In this document: one piece after another, positions 46,512-57,536 of the stretch
Layout of the letters: each line of letters begins with the position of its first letter
Position numbering within the stretch: position 1 is the first letter of the stretch
Source: Kuschelorhynchus macadamiae
Taxonomy: Eukaryota > Arthropoda > Insecta > Coleoptera > Curculionidae
Direction of reading: 5' to 3'
DNA: 64,000 nucleotides
Assembly (NCBI GenBank): GCA_030620095.1
Contig: JAUTXW010001351.1
Location: 2,604,001 to 2,668,000, forward strand
The notes under the pieces: model-generated
What the model was told of the DNA's origin: nothing
What the model saw: only the letters and a program-made list of their open reading frames with translations
The model's database searches: none
Made by a program: the position numbers and the translations under genes

Positions 46512-48013
46512 AGTTTTTTTTATGTTGTCTAGGGACATGCATTGAAATATGTTTTTTCTCGAAAACGAAGTAGTTAAGAAAAAAGGTAAGGAATTAAACT
46601 ATTGCCATTTCAAATGCAAAAAAATCAAATCAAAAAAAAAATTATAACTTGAAAAAAACAGTATTGGAATAGATAATTACAATCTTATATTTCAAATACA
46701 ACTCCGAGTACCACTTTTACCGCTACTAACTTGCCAAAATTGGCGTAACTGTTTTTAAAGTATCAATACGTTTTTTAATGTTTAAACGCACTGTATCTCG
46801 AAAACTAAGCAGCTTAGAACATATGTATATATAAACACCCTGTATAACTATACGTACATATATATTTATGCTATTGTAATAACCTTAACGATTAGGTCCA
46901 TGAGGTTAGCTTCCAAATTATTTCGGATTCGCTCAAATTTGGTCTCATTCATTAGTGCTTCGGTAGTGCTTCTTAGTGCTTTATGGTTTGGTTAGTGCTT
47001 TCTTAGTTTCGCAAAAATTAATTTATTTCAAATTTCAAAGTCAACTCCAAAAAGCACTGGGTCGATCAGAAAAACTTTAAGGCCGGCCTTGGAAATAAAA
47101 AAAGTAATATTTGCGAATCTAAGAAAACACTAACAAAGTTAGAACTAAACAGAATGAAGTACTAACGAAACTTTAACGAATGGCACAAATTTGAGGAAAT
47201 CGGTAATACTTTGGGTGTCAACTTCACAGGGCTCTTTCGATTTGCCTCTTTTGAATTATTACAGCTGAATATAGTAAGTGGTCGTAATTATGTTTTTGAT
47301 GAGCTGTTAAGTGAATATTTGTATAATATATATTTTAATTGTACATTGTATGATATAGAATGTACCAAATATGTACAACCAATTATTATGTTACTCTATT
47401 AACCAATGTTCTAATCATTTAAAATTCTATTTTTCTATAGTTATTTTTATAAAAAGCATATCAACCTGCTTATATGCAAAATTTTATATTTTTAACTTAC
47501 GGAATTGAATTCATACGACCCTCTACATAATATATTGCATTCTGATAATTATAATTTATAATTTTATATATGTCTTGGGGAAAGAAACCAACTCAAAAGT
47601 GTTTCCACAGCCGCTGCGGGATTTTGCGGAGCTGTGGTTTTGATTCATCAAAAAGAGAAGACTAGGATTGGCACCTTTTAGTAATTGAAATCCAAGACAT
47701 CCAAGAAGGAACAACAACCATTATCAACAAGTGACTAAAACTGGCATGCTTTTTGTACTAGAGTATTTAGTAATATTTTTTCTATAAATTTGGTTTAGCG
47801 GGTTGAAACGCAGGCCGCTTGCGGTAAAACGCTGCACCTCTTGTAGGTGCATTGCGGCGGCTTTGATTGTAAATGTATGTCAGACATAAGTAAACTTTAT
47901 TGCCAACTATAGCTAGTTTAAGCCTACTTAATCAACTGTCGCCCATGGACAAAGTTTTATCATCTAGTAAGTTTTTCCGTTATCTCTTAGAAGCAACTTT
48001 TTATAATCCATAA
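46512..48013. other. unassigned stretch with a small hairpin
   Basis: CCACAGC at 47608 pairs with GCTGTGG ending near 47640, with an inner CGC/GCG match. Text ending ACACCCTGTATA near 46850 resembles a TA-flanked MITE end (outside-in TACAGGGTGT). No gene was recognised. Confidence 0.35.
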
Positions 48014-48308
48014 ATTGACAAACAAAAATCTTTTTTGGCTTTTTCGCAACTGAATAAAAATATATAATTTTAAATTAATTGAAGCAAATTTTTAATAAAA
48101 TTACATATCTATAAAAACTTGAGGTAAATGACATAATTCTTATGCTTGCTTAAATAATATTGTTTATATTATTTATAGAAACATTCCGTAGACAGACTAG
48201 TCTACATGTTGAGATATGTAATTTTATTAAATATTTGCTTCAATTAATTTAAAGTTATATATTTTTAATCAGTTGCGAAAAAGCCAAATAAGATTTTTGT
48301 TTGTCAAT
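48014..48308. mobile_element. 295-bp MITE with 97-bp near-perfect TIRs
   Basis: 48014-48110 and 48212-48308 are reverse complements with about ten differences. The ends are ATTGACAAACAAAAATCTT. The central 100 bases contain their own palindrome GTAGAC AGACTA GTCTAC. This is the cleanest foldback in the window and so probably one of the youngest. The target-site duplication is not obvious. Confidence 0.8.
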
Positions 48309-48309
48309 C

Positions 48310-49494
48310 TAAACGCAACAAATAATCTGAACACATTTAGTCCATAAAATAACATTTAAAGTTTTTCATATTTTAATAACTTAAATGTAACTACATGAAT
48401 TAGCTTGACAGTTTACCCGGATTATGAATCGTTTTTGCATAAAATTGTTTTATCATAAAATATGCATTTTATGATTTGCCTCTCTCTTTGTCTAATCCCC
48501 TAGTCCATTAACATTTTTCATAATAACATCGTAGTGTGCTTAATTTTTTTCTTTTGTAAACGTAATTCTGTCTCCCTCAGTAAAATTGTAATACTTATGA
48601 AACAAAGCTTAACTGCAGTAGTTGGTTACAATTTTTCTTAAATAATTTGTATGATGTAATTTTCTAGGTAGTTACTTCATACCGATTTACTAGTGACAAA
48701 ATCATATTATATATATCGAGTAAAACATCGTACTACTGCCTTCTATATCTTCATGGATATTATGATAATAATAGAAAGAGTAAAGGTAAAAAAAATATAA
48801 AAATGTAATAAAATTAAACAAATCAATTTTTTCATCTAGTGCTTCAAACCTGACGGAGCCATATTCTCTACCGCACGTAAAACTAGTTCTTTATTGCACA
48901 CTAAAAGCTTAAAATATGCAGTTATTTAAAAGTTATGGTTTATGCAAAACAAACCATCATCACCCTCAAATCAGCTAGAAGTTAACGTTCGTCGTCTACT
49001 GTTGTCCAGTTTCTACTTCTCTACCAAAATATTTAGTTTTCCGTTCCTTAAGTTGATGAGAGATGGCCCAAATCAAGGGGTACTGTATTAAATTAACAGT
49101 CAAAGTAGGGTCCGGCTGTACTGAAAGATTGAAATTCTAGAAAGGTTCAACGTATTTAAATATACAAAGCTATTAAAATTGCGGAAAACTATTGCTGATT
49201 AAGAATTATTATTTTGAAATTATTTGGGAAATTTACAGAAAATTCGTGACCACACTGCAGACATTATTGTTAGGCATATTATCGTACCCGCATCTCACAT
49301 CTTAGACATAGGTAGGTCTTGACTAGCAAATCAAACTCTTCAGGTTTACCAAAGGCTATATAAAAATGAAAACGAGAAGTAAACAAACCACTCCACTGTA
49401 CATGTTTTAACTTGGGACAAAAGACGGCTTTTATTCTTATATTATTTTTTTGGATTAAGCATTAAAAATTTCAATTTTTTTCACCTTATCTTCG
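48310..49494. other. unassigned stretch
   Basis: No feature is supported on either strand. Confidence 0.4.
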
Positions 49495-49845
49495 TTATCC
49501 AGAAAAGAGATTAGGTCTCCGCGTTTTTGTAGCAAGGATTTATTAGCTAGAAAAATTTAAAAGCGTGGGTTATGCATCCTAAACATTAACTAAAATAGCG
49601 TTAAAATTCAATCAAAATTACGCTGCAATCATTGTTGAAATGACTTCCTCCAGCCTTAGGATCAAATTCGTAAAGGATTCTATTTCTTAAATCATCAAGA
49701 CCCCCTGGGTAACTGCAGTGTGTAGTTATTATTTAAATTTGCATATTGCATTTTTTGAGTTTTTCTAGAAATAAAAGTTATGCTACAAAAAAGGCCGCAT
49801 CCAAGCTTTTCCTACTTTTAACGTAATGAACATTTTGATAATTTT
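49495..49845. mobile_element. foldback MITE, copy 2
   Basis: It shares TTATTAGCTAGAAAAA, TTACGCTGCAATCATTGTTG and GAAATGACTTCCTCCA with copy 1, and the right end CATTTTGATAATTTTATG. The arms are shorter and more diverged from each other than in copy 1. Confidence 0.5.
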
Positions 49846-50754
49846 ATGTTTTTCCTGATATGCATAACTCTTTCTCTACCTGTTAGTCTGGAAATATCTA
49901 CAATTTGACCCGTAGTCGTGATATTTGATGTCGATATAATCGAAAGATCGATATTATTGGCAAATTTGATCATATGAGACGTTAAGAGCGACATAATACT
50001 AAATTAAAATAATACTTTTAAAAGTAGTCCCAGTCCTATAAGAATAATTATTTCATTCCTCTCAATTTTGACCAATCACTGATAATAATTCGTACGTCAT
50101 GTTAGTTTCCAAGTGGAAAAATTGCCTGACATAACTGTCATCAGTTTATACAAAAAAAATCGTTATATTAAATATTATTTATTGAACTTATGAAATAACC
50201 TTACCGAGTATTCCTCGTGATTGCAATTTTTCCTTTCCTCCAGAAAAATTTCTGAGAAATTCGTTTAACAAATAGTATTCGCGCAAAAACTACTAAGGCT
50301 CGCTGTTGTTAAACAAACTATTTAGAAACTCGTTTTTTTTTAATTTTCCGGAAAAATTAGATGCACTGGGGATGTTACAACCGAAATTTAGTCTGGTAAT
50401 GATTATAAAAACAGATGGCTATAAAATGTCACCATGAGTAATTTAATGAAACTCTATTTGACATTCATAATGATTTGAGAAGAGATGGCTGATTCGCCGA
50501 TGATTCGACTATCTCAAGTAAAACTTTAATTTTGTAGTTGCTAATTTTTCAAACAGAAGAGAAATGTTTTTCTTTTTTAAAATGCATAGAAAGTGAATAA
50601 AAGAAAAGCCATACTACATTATATATAGGAGCTCATACAACATGGTCTTTTAACCAATCAGATATGACGTCAATTATCAAATACTTATAAAAACTGTAAT
50701 ACAATTTAGCACTAAAATATTTAGGAACCGTATTACGCTTATCCTAAAAAATAA

Positions 50755-50937
50755 ATGTCTTCACTGGCTACGCAACAACTGTCCAATAAAACTCCCAACA
50801 AGTCATTGCTTGATAAAGTAAGGGTGACAACAGCAAACACAAATGATCTCACTTCTGAACCGGCGTCGGCAACGCCGCTCCACCCTCGACCCATTCCGAC
50901 GGCTGCCGAAATCGGCCGTGGGATAATGGTAGGATAA
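50755..50937 (+). CDS. possible first coding exon or short protein, unidentified
   Basis: A 60-codon frame starts at ATG in the context AAAATAAATGTC. It encodes a polar N-terminus (SLATQQLSNKTPNKSLLDK) and a proline-rich end (ATPLHPRPIPTAAEIGRGIM) before TAG. Its GC level and amino-acid balance differ from the chance frames around it. The final codons ATGGTAGGA could be a weak splice donor, in which case the last residues are intronic. I do not recognise the protein. It could also be a chance frame in a GC-rich relic. Confidence 0.3.
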   Translation: MSSLATQQLSNKTPNKSLLDKVRVTTANTNDLTSEPASATPLHPRPIPTAAEIGRGIMVG

Positions 50938-51006
50938 TAAATAAAAAAATATCCTTTTCGGGCAGCTTGGCTCGGGCATATATGTGTGTGGCCAGATTGA
51001 CTCCAG

Positions 51007-51020
51007 GTTTCCCTGGCAAC
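51007..51020. promoter_or_regulatory. X-box-like (RFX) palindrome
   Basis: GTTTCCCTGGCAAC fits the RFX-factor X-box consensus (two imperfect half-sites, RYYNYY and RRNRAC, two bases apart). RFX factors drive ciliary genes in animals. A 14-base degenerate match can arise by chance, and no ciliary gene is visible nearby. Confidence 0.25.
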
Positions 51021-51393
51021 AGAGCCGATCGATAGCCGGAAAAGATCGAACAGGCACGAAGCTAATAGCTTTGAGATAGTAAGGGAATTGATGGTCGGAA
51101 TTTAGAACAGATTTTTGTTTAAGACTGGGTCAATGAGCGCCGGATATCATTCTGGATATTTACTAGTAGGTATACAGAGGAAAAATTTGATGAAAATTCG
51201 CATTTGCATGCATGCCTTTGTCACTTTATGTTAACGTTTAAAAAATGTTAGCTGCTTACGTTGTGGCTTACTGCACATATTGGTTGTTTTAGGGAAAGTC
51301 GTGGACGCAGCTAGAAAAATACTAGCAGTTGCAAGAATATTGAGACACAAGAGCGCGGTGCACCTTTTAGTAAGTAAGTTTAGCGACTATATA

Positions 51394-52240
51394 CAGGGTT
51401 ATTCACGCAACCCGTTCATTAAAAGTTTTTGATGATGACATTTAGATAAAAATTTCAAATTTTGGGATTAAAGTAAGGTCAAGGGGTACTTCTTTTTTGA
51501 AATATTTTCAACTTCCTGTCACTTCCGGTTTAACCGGAAGTTGGTATTCACTTGCTTATTTTAAGTAGAATACTCTATATTTTATGATATTTTTGGATTC
51601 TACGGAGAATTTTAATGCTATTTTATGTAGCATGTCCTATACCTAGGTTCAAGCGTTCTTAAGATATTTGACCTTGAACCGAAAATGAGCCTTCGGGGTA
51701 CCAAATTTTAAAATCTCATATTTTTGTAAGTTTTGAAGATATAATCTTCATATTTTGCAGACGATCGGTAAATAATCTTAGGTTTCTATTTTTTTTATTG
51801 AATTTGTCTATTTTTATACAGGGTGTCCTAAATTCAGCAGGAAACATTCGCATTTTCAAAGCCGCTAAAGTCCGTTTTTTTAAATGGGACACCCTATAAC
51901 TTTATGCACTCTCAAATGTAGAATTTCATTTTCTATCGAACTGTATTAAGGTTTCCTATACCTATTCGTAACCATTTTCGAAATAATTGGGTTTTATAAA
52001 AATATCGTATGTATTTGCTTAAATGTTTACATGTTCCAATGGTGAGCCATTGAAAAACAATTGAGATCCAATATCCAATATGACAGATGATTAGTATGAG
52101 TTATTTATCGAAAGCTGTCAATGATAAACTAAATCTTCTAAATCGAAATGGAAGAATACTCAAACGCTGATATTCTCAATCTATTTTATATTCATGGAGA
52201 ATGTTATAAAATTTTGGAGAGAACGTGTCGTGTGTTTAAC
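51394..52240 (+). repeat. left inverted arm
   Basis: The outer 600 bases are non-coding. The last ~95 bases encode the transposase N-terminus (ADILNLFYIHGECYKILERT), and this part too is matched by the right arm. Confidence 0.8.
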
Positions 52241-53161
52241 AAGTCAAAATTCAAGAGGATTGAAACGAACTTTTTGCGTTTTGGCAAGGTTAAAGTTACA
52301 AAAAATGTTCCGAAACCAGTGACAAATGCCGAGGAGGATAACGTAATAAACACATTAGCTTACTTCCACGCAAACCCGCAAAGTTCAATACCGTCTGCAG
52401 AAAACGATTTGGGAATTTCTTCTTCATCTGTCCAAAGAATCTTGAGCGAACATCATATGCACCCTTATTCCTTCCAAAACGTGCAAGCCTTGAGACCTGG
52501 TGATGACGTCCGACGAGTAGAATTTTGCGAATTCATGTTTTTGAAAATTCAAGAGGACCCTCAATTCCTTTCAAAAATATTTTGGACCGATGCATGAAGC
52601 GAAATTTTCTAGAGAAGGAATAACAAATAGAAGAAACGAACATTTCTGGGCAGCAGAAAATCCGCACGCTTTACACGAAACGCGTTCTCAAGAGAGGTTT
52701 AGCTTCAATGTTTTCGGCATAGTATTAAATGATCAGGTGCGGTACTGTATTTATGAAGACAATTTAAACAGTGATAAGTATTTGGAAATTCTACGAGGGA
52801 CGGTTTCTGAAATTATAGAAGAAATTCCTATTGGTGAGCTGCAAAATTATTGGTGTCAATTAGATGAGGCACCAGCACATAATTCCGCTGCAGTTTATCT
52901 CCAATTATCTCGAATTTTTGAAGATCGCTGGATTGGTCCCAATGGCCTGATTTAACACCCCTAGACTTTTATTTATGGGGATTTATCAAAGGTAAAGTCT
53001 ATGCTTCCCCAGTAAATAACCAACAAGATTTACTGGACAGGATACGAACAGCTTTTGCCGAACTAGAAAACGGACAAATTCAACGGGCCACAGCAACTGT
53101 ACAAAGAAGAATTGAAATGTGTCTTCAAATGAACGGACAGCATATAGAACATTTGTTATAA
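52148..53161 (+). pseudogene. IS630/mariner-type DD-D transposase, frameshifted
   Basis: The first frame, starting ATG at 52148, encodes an N-terminal DNA-binding region (DILNLFYIHGECYKILERTC, then FLRFGKVKV, then ISSSSVQRILSEHHMHPYSF). It reaches the first catalytic aspartate in FWTD (52589-52591). Four extra bases, GCAT, shift the frame there. The second frame gives EAKFSREGITNRRNEHFWA and the second aspartate in CQLDEAPAHN (52863-52865). A second shift precedes WPDLTPLDFYLWGFIKGKVY with the third aspartate (52949-52951), then EMCLQMNGQHIEHLL and stop. Only 86 bases separate the last two aspartate codons; 105 would be expected for a DD34D enzyme, so about 19 bases were lost. Left also lacks some nine residues after CRVFN that the right arm retains. 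Confidence 0.85.
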
Positions 53162-53254
53162 TTCAATTTTATTATTTTATTTATTTATTGTTGATTGTTA
53201 GATTGCTATAATTTTTAAGTTCACTAAAACAAGTTTAGAACAGTCTCGAACTTA

Positions 53255-54080
53255 GTAGATATGGTTAAAAATAATGTAAACAATTTATTACATTTTTTAT
53301 AACTTTAACTTTTCCGAAACGAAAAAATTTCTCTTGTTCATTGGCGATAAATGAGGATGTTTTTCATTAAAAACATGGCACGTTCTCTCCAATATTTTGT
53401 AACATTCTCCGCGAATATAAAATAAATTGAGAATATCAGCTTTTGAGTGTTATTTTATTTTAATTTAAAAGTTTCAAATCAGCTGTCATGTTGAATAGAA
53501 AAGCACAACAATTGTTTTTCCATGGCTTACTACGGGAAGGTGTAAGCGTTTAGCAAATACATATGATAGTTTAATAAAACCAGATTATTTTGAAAATGGT
53601 TACGTACAGGTGTAGGAAACCTTAATATAGTTCGATAGAAAATTAAATTCTACATTTGATAGTGCATAAAGTTATAGGGTGTCTCATTTAAAAAAAACGG
53701 ACTTTAGCGGCTTTGAAAATGTGAATGTTTGCCGCTGAATTTAGGACACTCTGTATAAAAATAGACAAATTCAATAAAAAAAATAGAAACCTAAGATTAT
53801 TTACCGATCGTCTGCAAAATATGAAGATTATATCTTCAAAACTTAAAAAAGTATGAGATTTTAAAATTCTGTCCATTCTCAGAATATCATAAAATACAGG
53901 GTGTTCCATTTAAAATAAGCAAGTTGATACCAACTTCCGGTTAAACCGGAAGTGACAGAAAGTTGAAAATATTTCAAAAAAGAAGTACCCCTTGACCTTA
54001 CCTTAATCTCGAAATTTGAAATTTTTATCTAAATGGCATCATCAAAAACTTTTAATGAACGGGTTGCATGAATAACCCTG
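53255..54080 (-). repeat. right inverted arm, carrying a transposase 5' fragment
   Basis: On the minus strand the arm copies the left end and then the start of the gene: ADILNLFYIRGECYKILERT, CHVFNEKHPHLSPMNKRNF and, after a small deletion, FRFGKVKVIKNV. It retains residues (EKHPHLSPM) missing from the left copy, so each arm has decayed independently. Real terminal repeats would not include coding sequence on the 3' side; this arm is an inverted copy of the 5' end. Confidence 0.75.

Positions 54081-54085
<5 letters not shown>

Positions 54086-54152
<67 letters not shown>
54086..54152. repeat. TA dinucleotide array
   Basis: Uninterrupted alternating TA directly outside the right end of the 2.7 kb transposon. 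Confidence 0.95.
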
Positions 54153-54153
<1 letters not shown>

Positions 54154-54384
54154 CCTGTATTTTTCATTAGCCTCGAGTTTTTGGTAAAGCGATTTTACCT
54201 ATTTTTATATATCAAATTTTGTTTATAATTAATAAAAAAATTTACTTATTTTAAACACGCTTTAAAATTGGAACAAGTATTCTATAATTATTTATTTATT
54301 GCCTACAAAAATACAAATGTACTAAAAAAGTAAGCAAAAAAGTGGTGTCAAACCTAACAAAAAATTTTTTAAATTAAAATTCAC

Positions 54385-54603
54385 TGGCTAATATCCAGGA
54401 GCCAGTGGCAAAAGCTCCGAGAATCGGTATAAGGAATGTACAGAAGCTTGTGCATGAAAAAAAAAACATAATTTACTTGCGAAGAAGATTAAGAAATGTA
54501 CACGAAAATATCAAAAGGCAAAAAATTTAAGTTACAATGCAAATCCAAAAATGGATATTCATAATGCAATTTGTGATTTATACACGTCAAAGACTATATA
54601 ATC
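54385..54603 (+). pseudogene. inverted copy of the DDE transposase N-terminal segment
   Basis: The plus strand shares AATATCCAGGAGCCAGTGGC, then AAGAAATGTACACGAAAA and AAAATGGATATTCATAATGC with the minus-strand start of the gene at 54630-56110 (about 56085-55850). Translation in mixed frames gives ANIQEPVAKAP, LRNVHENI and MDIHNAICDLYTSKT. It therefore mirrors the neighbouring pseudogene's N-terminus, again an inverted 5' copy beside the 3' end of a transposase gene, as in the 2.7 kb element. About 240 bases to its left are unassigned. Confidence 0.6.
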
Positions 54604-54629
54604 CTTCAGAAACTTTTTAATATTATAGA

Positions 54630-56110
54630 CTAAAAAATATCATCATCACTTAAAAAGTCGTCATCTGCTGAGTCGTCCTCAAATTGCGCAATGATCATTG
54701 GTACTATTTCGACATCTAGAACTCGTTCTCGATTCCACCAATCCCATAATAATTTCTCCGTGTGTTCCACAGATTTCTTCCAGTACTCCAGCGTAATATA
54801 ATTTAATGAATCTTGCCAAACAATTTGCACTTCATCTAATGTAAGACCATTGTTAACGTGTTTTTCGTAATATGATTTTGCCTAGCCCATATTAATTATA
54901 ATAAATAATAAATAAATAAATGCTTTATTGTCAAAAAAATTTTACAATTTTGTGGACAAAGCTGTTGTAAAAAAAAAATAGTTTACAAACATCAAAATTA
55001 GCAAACAAAACAAAACAAAAACACATCATAAATATTATAGAAAAATAATATTTAAATCAAGAATTCTATTGCGTTAAACTGGCACTGGTAAGGCGGCAGT
55101 CGTAAAACCTCATGTCCATTTTCCCGTAATATTTCATCTACGGCATATATTGTTGGTTTTTTAATAGATTTTGCCATTAAAAGAAGTTCTAGTTTCAGCA
55201 TATTGGGTAGAGGATTTTGTTTTTGTTTTATTAGCCAGTCATAAATATCACTTTTCTTCCAGGCTGAAGTAGGTTGTTTATTTAAGATTCTTGAATGATG
55301 AGATGTCCATTGTCCAGAATGATTAAAGATGGAGCATCTAAATTTGGTTTGTTGTACTTTTGACCACAGTTCACAGTTCATATTATCATGGTAGTCCATA
55401 CTTTTGGATGTTGAAGAAAACAGTAAACTTTCACCTGGAAGAAATCCAGTTGAAGAACCTGCATGCAACATGATGAACCGTTTTCTCGTCTCACATCCCT
55501 TTTTTCTCTTGACACTTTTTACAGACTCGTCCTGCCAAGATTTCGAACCACTTCCATTAGAAAATATCCAAGTCTCGTCTAAAAATACCACTTTTTTAAA
55601 TTTTGCACTATCAAATCAAATCAAAAATAATTAACATTTTCCGTGTATTTCTTTAAAAACTAGATACGCTCACTTGCTATATGTGGCAACTCGCATAAAA
55701 ATCTTGGATTACAGTCCTTTTTATATCGAAAACCCAACATTTTTATTAATTTTGACAACGATTTTAGTCCAATTTTCAATATGCCTCGGTTTTTTAAAGC
55801 TTCTTTTAAAACTTGAAGGGTTATATTACTTTTTGATGCGTATAAATCGTAAATTGCATTACGAATATCCATTTTTACATTGTCACTTAAGTCTTCTGTC
55901 TTTGGCTTTTTTCGTGTACATTTCTTAATCTTCTAGTAAATTATGCTTTTTTCTTGCACAATTTTCTGCACAGTCCTTATATCGAGATCTTTTGCTACTG
56001 TCTCCTGGATATTGGCCGGTGAATTTTCATTTTCGTAATATTTTATTAGATTTAATACCATTTTTTTCGTTTGTGGATGCAAAAGATCTGAAAATTGTTT
56101 TCTATTACTT
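54630..56110 (-). pseudogene. insect DDE-superfamily (IS630-related) transposase pseudogene
   Basis: Reading downward: QFSDLLHPQTKKMVLNLIKY, ANIQETVAKDLDIRTVQKIV, MDIRNAIYDLYASKSNITLQ and LIKMLGFRYKK, which is the helix-turn-helix region. Next come VVFLDETWIFSNGSGSKSW with the first aspartate (complement of 55577-55579), KRFIMLHAGSSTGF, and DYHDNMN. The second aspartate in ILDN (55313-55315) is in a shifted frame. RILNKQPTSAWKKSDIYDWL and HEVLRLPPYQCQFNAIEF follow, the latter holding the catalytic glutamate (55064-55066). A LINE tail then interrupts. The C-terminus resumes as KSYYEKHVNNGLTLDEVQIV and ends with an acidic tail, DDSADDDFLSDDDIF. It is a full-length but dead gene, with about three frameshifts, in-frame stops and one insertion. 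Confidence 0.8.
54893..55055 (-). mobile_element. LINE 3'-tail insertion inside the transposase pseudogene
   Basis: About 160 bases containing AAATAAATAAATGCTTTATT and TTGTGGACAAAGCTGTTG interrupt the coding trace between the AIEF and WA codons of the gene. Such text, with an A/T-rich repeated end, is typical of the antisense 3' end of Jockey-like LINEs. AATT occurs on both sides and may be the target duplication. The insertion post-dates the transposase gene. Confidence 0.5.
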
Positions 56111-56119
56111 ATTTTGTCA

Positions 56120-56640
56120 CTGACTTGTCAATCTGACTTTGAAGTGACATCGCTCAAAGATTTTTGCAACTGCTGGTATTTATATGTTTATCCTCTTTTT
56201 TCATATAAAAATATCATAGGTCTATCTAATTCATCTTCCCTATTTTATGATTACACGTAATAAAAGAAAAACAAACTTAAAAAGTTTGTCGTTGATAAAT
56301 CGTATGACCCGCACGATAACACTGCTTTTGACTATAGCAATTAATTTTTAACGTTAAACTGTTATACAGTAATTATTAAAATATTAAGTAGTAGTGATTA
56401 GTATTTGAGCTTTGTCAAATCTAGCTGTAATAACATCATAATATATATCTGTACTGGTTAACAGATTAATGTTACAGTCAAAAATTTTGTAATGGGTGTA
56501 AATTTGACGTAAATAATTTTTAGAAAATATAGATATAAGCCTTAAAAGCACGAGTTGCGTAGAACCTACATCCTGGCGATTGCAAACGGCGCATTTACTT
56601 TTGCAACTGATATTTATGGCAATTTAAATCCCAATTTTGC
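56120..56640. other. unassigned stretch upstream of the transposase
   Basis: It may contain the 5' flank and terminal repeat of the DDE element, but no inverted partner was recognised. Confidence 0.3.
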
Positions 56641-56643
56641 AAG

Positions 56644-56760
56644 GAACGAGACGAGACAAAATTTCTACTCTCGTCTCGTCTCAACCTACTCTCGTCTCAT
56701 CGACACCATACACTCTCGATACTCGAGACGGGACGACACGAGAACGAGTCTCGACTTTTA
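56644..56760 (+). repeat. GAGACGAGAC-rich repeat, copy 1
   Basis: Imperfect runs of CTCGTCTCGTCTC and GAGACGAGAC fill about 115 bases, ending GTCTCGACTTTTAATATA. The runs are of both polarities, so long hairpins can form. The copy at 59344 shares the ending in the opposite orientation. Confidence 0.75.
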
Positions 56761-57464
56761 ATATAAGAAACCCCCCATCTTTTAGATATAAATACTTATG
56801 CTTTATTATTTCGTCTTAAGAAAACACAAAGAACAATAATTAACATATTGATGCTTGGATATGTTTGACTTTTGGATTATTCCTTAATTTAGAATTGGTA
56901 TTGATGAAATTCAAAAGTCATATAATACTCCACAAAATGTTACTAACTTTTCTTAACCTCTTTTTGATAACCATTTTGTATACTTATTTAATAGTCTAAA
57001 ATTGTCTTGATAAATCAATGCTAAAACGATTTGTTTATAATTCTCTTCTCTTGAAGCAGAAAGTAGAAGGTCCTTAAAAAGGAAGTTGCATTACAAAATT
57101 AGCAAAGCTCGTTTGCTTAAATGAGATTTAGTTTTTGTTTTTAAATTAAAAATACTTCTGCAAATTTTTAAAAAATCTGAATGCATAATGTTCATCAAAC
57201 ATTTTATCTATGATCGTGTTATTTTACAAAAAAAAATGTAGTTTGCGAATTTTTATCAAGGATTAAACCACTACCAAAATATTAAAAATTTCGTTGGTAG
57301 AAATACCGCATATTTCTCAGAAAACGTATCTGATTGCATACCACTTTGAGAACCTTTACATACTACTTTGAAAATGGGATGTAGACAAAAATAGATTTTG
57401 GGGAGGTCTATTTAGGTGCTCGAATTATTCTAGAGGGGCACATAGATTTTAATAATACTACAAT

Positions 57465-57465
<1 letters not shown>

Positions 57466-57534
<69 letters not shown>
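57466..57534. repeat. TA dinucleotide array
   Basis: About 65 bases of alternating TA. Confidence 0.95.

Positions 57535-57536
<2 letters not shown>

Larger units (their letters stand above)
49850..51390. other. stretch with a possible host exon
   Basis: It is mostly AT-rich. The segment 50755-51060 is clearly richer in GC and holds the candidate exon and X-box listed separately. Confidence 0.35.
51394..54080 (+). mobile_element. 2.7 kb IS630/mariner-like transposon with giant inverted repeats
   Basis: Both ends are CAGGGTTATTCA(C/T)GCAACC and both are flanked by TA (51392-51393 and 54081-54082), the target dinucleotide of this superfamily. The inverted match runs about 600 bases through AACTTCCGGTTTAACCGGAA, GCAGACGATCGGTAAATAAT and an inner TACAGGGTG(T/G)(C/T)CC word. 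It then continues into the transposase reading frame. The transposase lies between, on the plus strand. The right end abuts a TA array. Termini and target duplication are intact, so this is the best-preserved whole element here although its gene is broken. Confidence 0.85.

Noticed and set aside
55404..55928. Plus-strand frames across the DDE pseudogene
   Set aside because: Antisense to the recognised transposase motifs.
56555..56819. Arg/Ser/Thr-rich frames
   Set aside because: Translation of the GAGACGAGAC repeat.
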